Source of the DNA: Pomphorhynchus laevis
Taxonomy: Eukaryota; Acanthocephala; Palaeacanthocephala; Echinorhynchida; Pomphorhynchidae
Assembly: GCA_012934845.2 (NCBI GenBank)
Contig: WNNJ02000258.1
Coordinates: forward strand, 1 to 64,000
Reading direction: 5' to 3'
DNA length: 64,000 bases
The notes under the pieces were generated by a model. It was not told where the DNA came from. It made no database searches and was given only the letters and a program-made list of their open reading frames with translations. Shown piece by piece: positions 58,701 to 64,000 of the stretch (the first letter of the stretch is position 1; the number at the start of each line of letters is the position of its first letter). Made by a program: the position numbers and the translations under genes.

Positions 58701-59560
58701 AATAAGACCCAGGTTTCCTCGCAGCAGAAGATTGAAACAAACTACTGTACTTCTTAAAAAAGACACATCTTCTACTCCAGGCTGGGTGGTTCTCCCCACA
58801 GTTGGATCAGGATGGGGGGAGCGTACATTTGGTGTCGCTCTCTGCAGCCGGGCAAGAAGAGGAACTACACACCCCACATGTAGTCGGTAGGGAACAGCTG
58901 GAAGCCCAGTGCCCCCACTTATGGCACCGACTACAGTGAGGATAAGTGTACTCCTCACTGCCGACAATTTCGAATTTTAGGTTAAAGCCCATAAAGGGAT
59001 TACATGTCGTCTTTTCCAATAACTCAGCCTGTCCCATCGCCGCTGAACAAAAACCAATTGTTAACGGGAAGCCGTTTTTTCCTATCAGGGGGCGGAAGTT
59101 AGTAATTTTATAAGCTTTTTAGTATCTCAATATCCCCATCATCGAAGTGAGCCGGAAGATTGGCTATTTTCAATGATGCTTGGATAAGTTTGCACTCGAA
59201 TACGCCCAAATCTTTAAAGTTCGCGTTGAAAAAACTCTCATAGCTCTCCAGGAGATCCTGGGATGAGAACGATATCTTAATACCGCTGTTGTTATATCGA
59301 AATGTTGAAAATTATTCGGTTGTTCATTTTAGAGACAAATTTCTGAGAAAAGTGTTGTATAACATGTGCCTCTCTAAAGGCTTTATTATTTTGATAATCC
59401 CCAGATTAACAAGTTTGGGGATTGGGGAAAGTAATTCTCCATTGTCAGAAATAACAGAAGCATCACTTACCTTTGGGTTGTGATGATTAAGACATACATT
59501 CACCTTATTAAGTTAATATTTGGAAGGTTTTTCATCTTTGCAACGTTAAAATAGAAGTTT
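55720..59560 (-). mobile_element. LINE-A, fullest copy (ORF1, endonuclease, RT, 3' tail)
   Basis: Jockey/I/CR1-like non-LTR retrotransposon. ORF1 (about 59480-58320) carries CCHC knuckles CSRCHKWGHWASSC and CPNCGENHPAWSRRC. ORF2 starts near 58294 with LNILQWNSGG, VIVLQETRSIRIP and LLGDLNDRTGRW (endonuclease), then a linker with RVAFFQAAIQLFP, then RT with GFHGYVKDRSV, GVPQGSPLSPILYLAASIE and YADDT, and a late VKYLGFNITVNWSAK. ORF2 has about three breaks: a frame shift in the EN near 58010, a disrupted junction near 57230-57312, and a TGA near 57000; the RT frame is then open to 55989. ORF1 changes frame several times. The 3' end near 55727 carries the ATTATTATT-type tail shared with the 5.1-kb and 19.6-kb copies. 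It is inserted among PLE-2 pieces. Confidence 0.88.
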
Positions 59561-59589
59561 CTATATTCTCAATGTAAATAGAAGTTTTA

Positions 59590-59745
59590 ATTAGTACACC
59601 GTCATTCACCGTCATATGCGATAATTTATAACACCGTCATATGCGATAATTTATATGGCATAAAATAAACTTATGTTTATGCGTTCTCAAGCACTTAAAC
59701 CGTCACTCTGAATTAGATATATAAATTACATATTTGTGCTCTTGA
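59590..59745 (+). pseudogene. PLE-2 fragment
   Basis: Repeats the part at about 55435-55530 (CATATGCGATAATTTATATG, then ATGTTTATG, CTCAARCACTTARACCGTCA and GAATTAGATATA), with a short internal duplication of CACCGTCATATGCGATAAT. It lies on the far side of the LINE-A insertion. Confidence 0.7.
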
Positions 59746-59759
59746 CAAATGAATCTGAT

Positions 59760-61600
59760 ACACTTAAATAATTTATTGAAAATCCCAATCGATGGGGTTC
59801 ATGTTAGGAGAAACCGATGACTCAATGAACATAAGAAATAACCTAAGAAGGGATCAAATCAAAACGATTAAGGCAAGCTTGGATTCAGCGGTTACCATAT
59901 CCAGAGTAAGCCCGACCCTATTTTTAAATAAAAATAATAAGCGGTAAACTAACTGGTGTACATCGCAGCAAAGACAAAAACTCTAATAAACGGCGAAATT
60001 AATTACTGAACTCCAAGACTCACTAACAAAGAAAATATTAAATTTGTAGTGTTTATATTCTTCCGTATTTGCCATATAATATATATGTGTATATGTACTA
60101 CGTACAGGTTGAAGAATATTGTACTACTGACGAAGGAGGTAATCATAAAACGTTTTTAAATAAAAGTCAAACAAAAGCTTGGTTTAATTTTATCTACTTA
60201 TTTTGAAATAATTGTGAAGCTGACTGAAACAAGAATCCCAAGCCGTTATATATAGTATTTTCGTTATATATAATATATAATTATATAATATATATAATTG
60301 TCGTATAGTTACGGTCTGTAGTGTATTGTCTTTACCCGGATAAATTGATACTATAGTTATATTGCATTTCTAAGACATGAAATAAATTTTTGTATTCTTA
60401 TACAAGCTTATCACATCAAAGTATTTTATTAATAATTATCAATTCTTTGACGTAGTTTCAAATTATAAGAATGTACGATCAAATTATTACATTGATTTAA
60501 TAAATTATTAAATTGATATAAAATTATAATATAACTTTTGTATTAATTTATTGGGCTAAAGACAATTTATTGCAGAATGTAATTATACGACAATTATTAA
60601 ATGGCAATTAAATCAACTTTGTATCAAATCAACTTAGAATTATAAATGAATTTGAAATAAATTTTAAAATAAATGATGTATGTAGTAATTGAACACATAA
60701 TTCAGAGATTTCAAATTTGTTGTTGATAGGGCAAAGCCTTATAACTTTTTTATTTATTTAGATTTAGTTTCTGTTTAGATTTGTTTCTCAACATATCAAA
60801 TAACTACGAAAGATAAGAAATTGGAAAAATATAGTTTTTTTTTAATAAAATCGAACACATTTCGAAAATTAAAATGCAAAAAATAGCTTATTCATTTTGT
60901 ACATTGTTTTCTTTTATGCTTATATGAAAATGTCCGTCGGGCAAATCTGGTTCATTATTCAAAATTGGGAGTGATCGATGTTGTAAAAGTTACGATGCTA
61001 CACAGAGTGAATAATGTGATAATCTACACTGCGAAAAACACGATCATGTGAATCCGTCAATGCCCTGACACATTATGCCAAATTAGGAATATAAAAAATC
61101 AAATTATTTAGTCGTCAAATCATAGGCTCATGCCCATTCGTTTCAAAGCCAGAAGAACATTAACCGCTTTCTAAAAATAGATAGCAATAATACGAAAAAT
61201 AACACTTAAATAATGAAAATTTATTGTTTTTAAATTATATTTTTGTAATCGCGAAAAACATCAACATTGTGTAATAAATAATGATAATAAATAATATATT
61301 TAATATAAATAATTAATTATTTATGTAGAAAGCCAGTGAATTGTTATGAATGTAATTGCTGTAATTCGATGTAGTTGTTCAGGTAATTACAACACCGAAA
61401 CAAAACATCTTCTTTTATTGATCACAGAAGAATCACTCATCTGTTTCAAGACGTTCAACATTTTACTTAAAAAAGGACAATGTCCAAAGCTCAATTTAGT
61501 TTAAAGAGCTTAAATTCTCCAATCTGTGAATGTTTTAAGACAATTTAAAGTAGCTTACATCAATGGTCAAATAAAATAATATTTATAGGCTTACTACAAA
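59760..61600. other. No recognised gene
   Basis: AT-rich with a TATAATATATA tract near 60240-60300. A GC-richer patch at 59790-60030 has no frame I recognise. Confidence 0.45.
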
Positions 61601-61604
61601 CTCT

Positions 61605-62170
61605 TCTCGTTCGAAATTTGACTATCTGAGATTCTAGCTGTCGCTCTTCATACTTTGCTTGCGCTCTTGACAACTAAGCTACGAATCCAGGATTTTCAAA
61701 TTTCACACAGCATATGAAACCTTCCATCACGATCTCCAGCAACTGCATTGTCCGACATGCTCTCCGCCATGCTTATCATAGATTGTTTAGTTTGAGATGA
61801 TGAAGATCGATCGAAATCGAGATCGTTGATCCTGTGATGGATGCTTTTAATTCTATGGTATAGTTGCTGGGTTACGCAAAGTGACTTTCGCGTTAAAAGC
61901 CAGCTACATAATCGTTCCTTCATTACTGCCAACCGTATACTGCCTACTATCGGCACCATTACCACAGCCGTTTTCGTTTCGCTCGCTTTCTGCCATATAT
62001 TGGTAGCCAAGGGCTTATCAGAAGGCTGACCACCAACTTTTCTCCTTTCCGAAATTTGACTCCTCAGAGATTTGAGCTGTCGCTCTCCGTATTTGACTTG
62101 TGATCTTAACTGCTAGGCTACGAATCCAGGATTATCAGATATCACACAGCATATGAAACCTTTCATCATG
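61605..62170 (-). repeat. Two tRNA-like heads in direct repeat (possible SINE pair)
   Basis: About 130 bp are repeated at 61605-61735 and 62040-62170. Read on the minus strand each begins GGATTCGTAGCYTAG, with an A-box-like TAGCTTAGTTG (61671-61681) or TAGCCTAGCAG (62110-62120). About 65 bases later comes AGTCAAATTTC, reminiscent of a B box. The two heads are 435 bp apart; the sequence between carries a 104-codon minus frame (61696-62010) without recognised motifs. A tRNA-derived SINE family is the best guess. Neither head folds into an obvious complete tRNA by eye. Confidence 0.45.
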
Positions 62171-63290
62171 ATACATCCACTACAGTTAATCCCCATTTCG
62201 CATTAATAACATTTCACAGAACTGCCATTTTGCTGAAAATAAAATCTTTTAACCCTTATTATTTTATACACACAAGAATAAATTGGAGAGCAGGCTTGAA
62301 TTAAAGTTCCCTGAACATGTGGGAAAAATATTGTTTGTCACAGTATATTCTAAACCTATGCTACAATATTCCAAACCTTCCATTAAATTAAACAAGTTAA
62401 TTTGTTCTGGAGCACCTAACGTTTTTACATTATTCATTTTACACACTAATCATTTACATATTGTCTTTATTCAAAGAATGACCAGTTCAAATTATAATTA
62501 TGAGCATTACTATGTTAATGATAACATATTTCACTAACCCTTTATTCTCACTTCACCATAAGGATAAAGTAAAACCACAGATTTATTTAGACACGGGTCA
62601 TAGAAAAGTGACCAAGATATTTCCTTTAAACAAAATCATTAACGTATAGTGTTCTAGATTGTCTTTGTGCTTCTAGAGATCTATGGTACCAATTACTAAA
62701 ACCATTACTTGTCTGATGCTAGCAATCCACTGAATTTCTGTAATCTAAGGGATAAAAATTATTTTCTGTGAAATGGTTATTCTGCAAGATAGGACACAAC
62801 GGCACAAACAAGAACGGCAACAAATTTTGTCTGTTAAATTATAATTACAAGTAAAAAATACTAAAAATTGCTAAATATTATGGTTTCAAATATATTTTAT
62901 TGTAAAAACAACAGAACAATAAATTTTGATGCAAACCTGATATATTAAAGTATCGCCATTAGTGGATAGATTATAAATAAAATCATTCAAAATCGATTAT
63001 TCGCTATTTAAAATTTAAATAGGTGGTTTATAATTTTGTTTACAAATTGTAATTTGTATCATACAGTATAATAATTCAAGTAAAATAATAGAATAATAAA
63101 TTAACAAAAATAAATAATAAACATTATAAATATTAATAAATAATAATTAATTAATAATAAATAATAAATATTATATATAAGGAATGCATGAGTATTCCGA
63201 ACATATGCCTGGGGTCATTTATAGACTCTACATAATATTTAACACATAGCATAGATAATTAGGCTATGAAGGAACATTTATTTATTTAAA
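62171..63290. other. No recognised gene
   Basis: AT-rich. A plus frame at 62283-62537 (84 codons) is mixed in composition and matches nothing I know; simple AT repeats lie at 63100-63180. Confidence 0.45.
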
Positions 63291-63296
63291 GCTCAA

Positions 63297-63657
63297 ACAT
63301 TTCGGATATATCTAGATCCTTCTTAGGTGTCCGATTTAATGAGCAGTCGGCTATTAGCTGTCAAATACAGAACTGATCATTTATCTTGCGTTGATTCTGG
63401 TTGATAAGTATGTATTCAATTATGACTGTTTGTTACTTGTGTAAGATTCTTCACCATGTGAATCACCCTCATGAGCAGTCACTTTCCGGACTGATCATTT
63501 AATACCATCGACTATTCATTCAATAAACTCTAAAAAGTGACCAAAATTCTTCCTGATCAAACATGCCATCGATTAAATTTAAATGTATGAGATGCAACAG
63601 TTTTATTGTAGAAAAACGGACACTGAAGAAGGATCCAGATAGATCTAAAACGGTTGT
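63297..63657. repeat. Inverted terminal motif pair near PLE-2
   Basis: CTAGATCCTTCTTAGGTGTCCG with a preceding ATTTCGGATATAT (63297-63333) is the inverted counterpart of CGGACACTGAAGAAGGATCC with its following AGATAGATCTAAAACGG (63617-63657). The spacing is about 285 bp. The CTGAAGA...AAAC arrangement resembles the one at the PLE-2 3' end (54554). Confidence 0.6.
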
Positions 63658-63739
63658 TCTTTAAATTCATAAATTTTCTTCTTCATAGCTTGGTTATCTA
63701 TTTTATGCTTTATATACAAAGCATTAACATCTGTTGAGT

Positions 63740-64000
63740 AAATAATGATAGTCTGCACAGCAAATGTTCTGGTCGGAGAGCGAAATCTTCAGTCAATTAA
63801 GCAAAGTGTCGGAAACGCCTTCATTCACAATGTCACACAGGATATAAAAAACAATATTCATCGGGACAGTATACAAGTGATTAAAAAACTAATTACAGCA
63901 TCAGTTCCACTTGTTTATAAAACGCTTTTTCGAAATTTATAAAAAATACGTAGATTCAGTTATCTGGCCTAATTTATTCTACTGACAAGCTATTATTGAC
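63740..64000 (+). pseudogene. PLE-2 fragment running off the window
   Basis: 63820-63870 and 63945-64000 match 55010-55210 (shared AACAATATT, GACAGTA, ATACGTAGATTCAG, ATCTGGCCTAATTTATTCTA). The 65-codon frame 63745-63942 contains GNAFIHNVTQ, like ENVFIHNVTL at 55.56 kb. Incomplete on the right. Confidence 0.6.

Noticed and set aside
61605-61735. Functional tRNA gene
   Set aside because: A-box-like sequence is present but no full cloverleaf or clear anticodon arm; two diverged copies fit a SINE-like repeat better.
62283-62537. 84-codon plus ORF as a host gene
   Set aside because: No recognisable family and no supporting exon borders; an overlapping minus ORF is equally open.

Overview
The window looks like a strongly AT-rich invertebrate animal genome. 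Both host genes are animal families with GT-AG introns: an axonemal dynein intermediate chain and an amine-type seven-helix receptor. The rest is mostly retroelements, one DNA transposon and simple repeats. An axonemal dynein implies motile cilia or flagella. Several introns are only 45-58 bp while others are huge, a pattern reported in some flatworms and other small invertebrates, but I cannot name the species. There are no bacterial operons, CRISPR arrays or rRNA.

Layout. (1) 0.4-29.5 kb, plus strand: one split DNAI1-type gene whose 5' exons lie left of the window. Nine exons lie at 414-12,668; two probable terminal exons at 29,171-29,201 and 29,305-29,478 are followed by an AATAAA. Its 8.7-kb intron holds a Merlin transposase gene, a 25-bp minisatellite with a palindromic end, a LINE tail, a Penelope-like element (PLE-1) with an uninterrupted 668-codon ORF, and a foldback element. 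Its 16.5-kb intron holds LINE-A copies, a decayed retroelement RT, two copies of one inverted-repeat element, LINE-C and PLE-1 debris. (2) 29.9-43 kb: repeats only, including fossil Ty3/gypsy-like integrase and Gag pieces, PLE-1 fragments, repeat X and a LINE-C 3' end. (3) 43-48.3 kb: AT-rich, no gene seen. (4) 48.4-50.5 kb: a two-exon, 317-residue aminergic-type GPCR, apparently complete. Its intron and 3' flank belong to repeat X, which recurs without the coding exon at 33.4-35.1 and 50.6-52.4 kb. (5) 52.4-64 kb: PLE-1 partial tandems, a second Penelope family (PLE-2) with a GIY-YIG-like end, the fullest LINE-A copy (55.7-59.56 kb), tRNA-like repeat heads and more PLE-2.

The two host genes show no functional link. 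The transposable elements explain the size of the dynein introns and most of the remaining DNA. No wholly new system is evident. The best leads are the GPCR/repeat-X arrangement, the open PLE-1 ORF without a visible endonuclease, the exact 48-bp hairpin and the capped minisatellite. All similarities were judged by eye from remembered family motifs.
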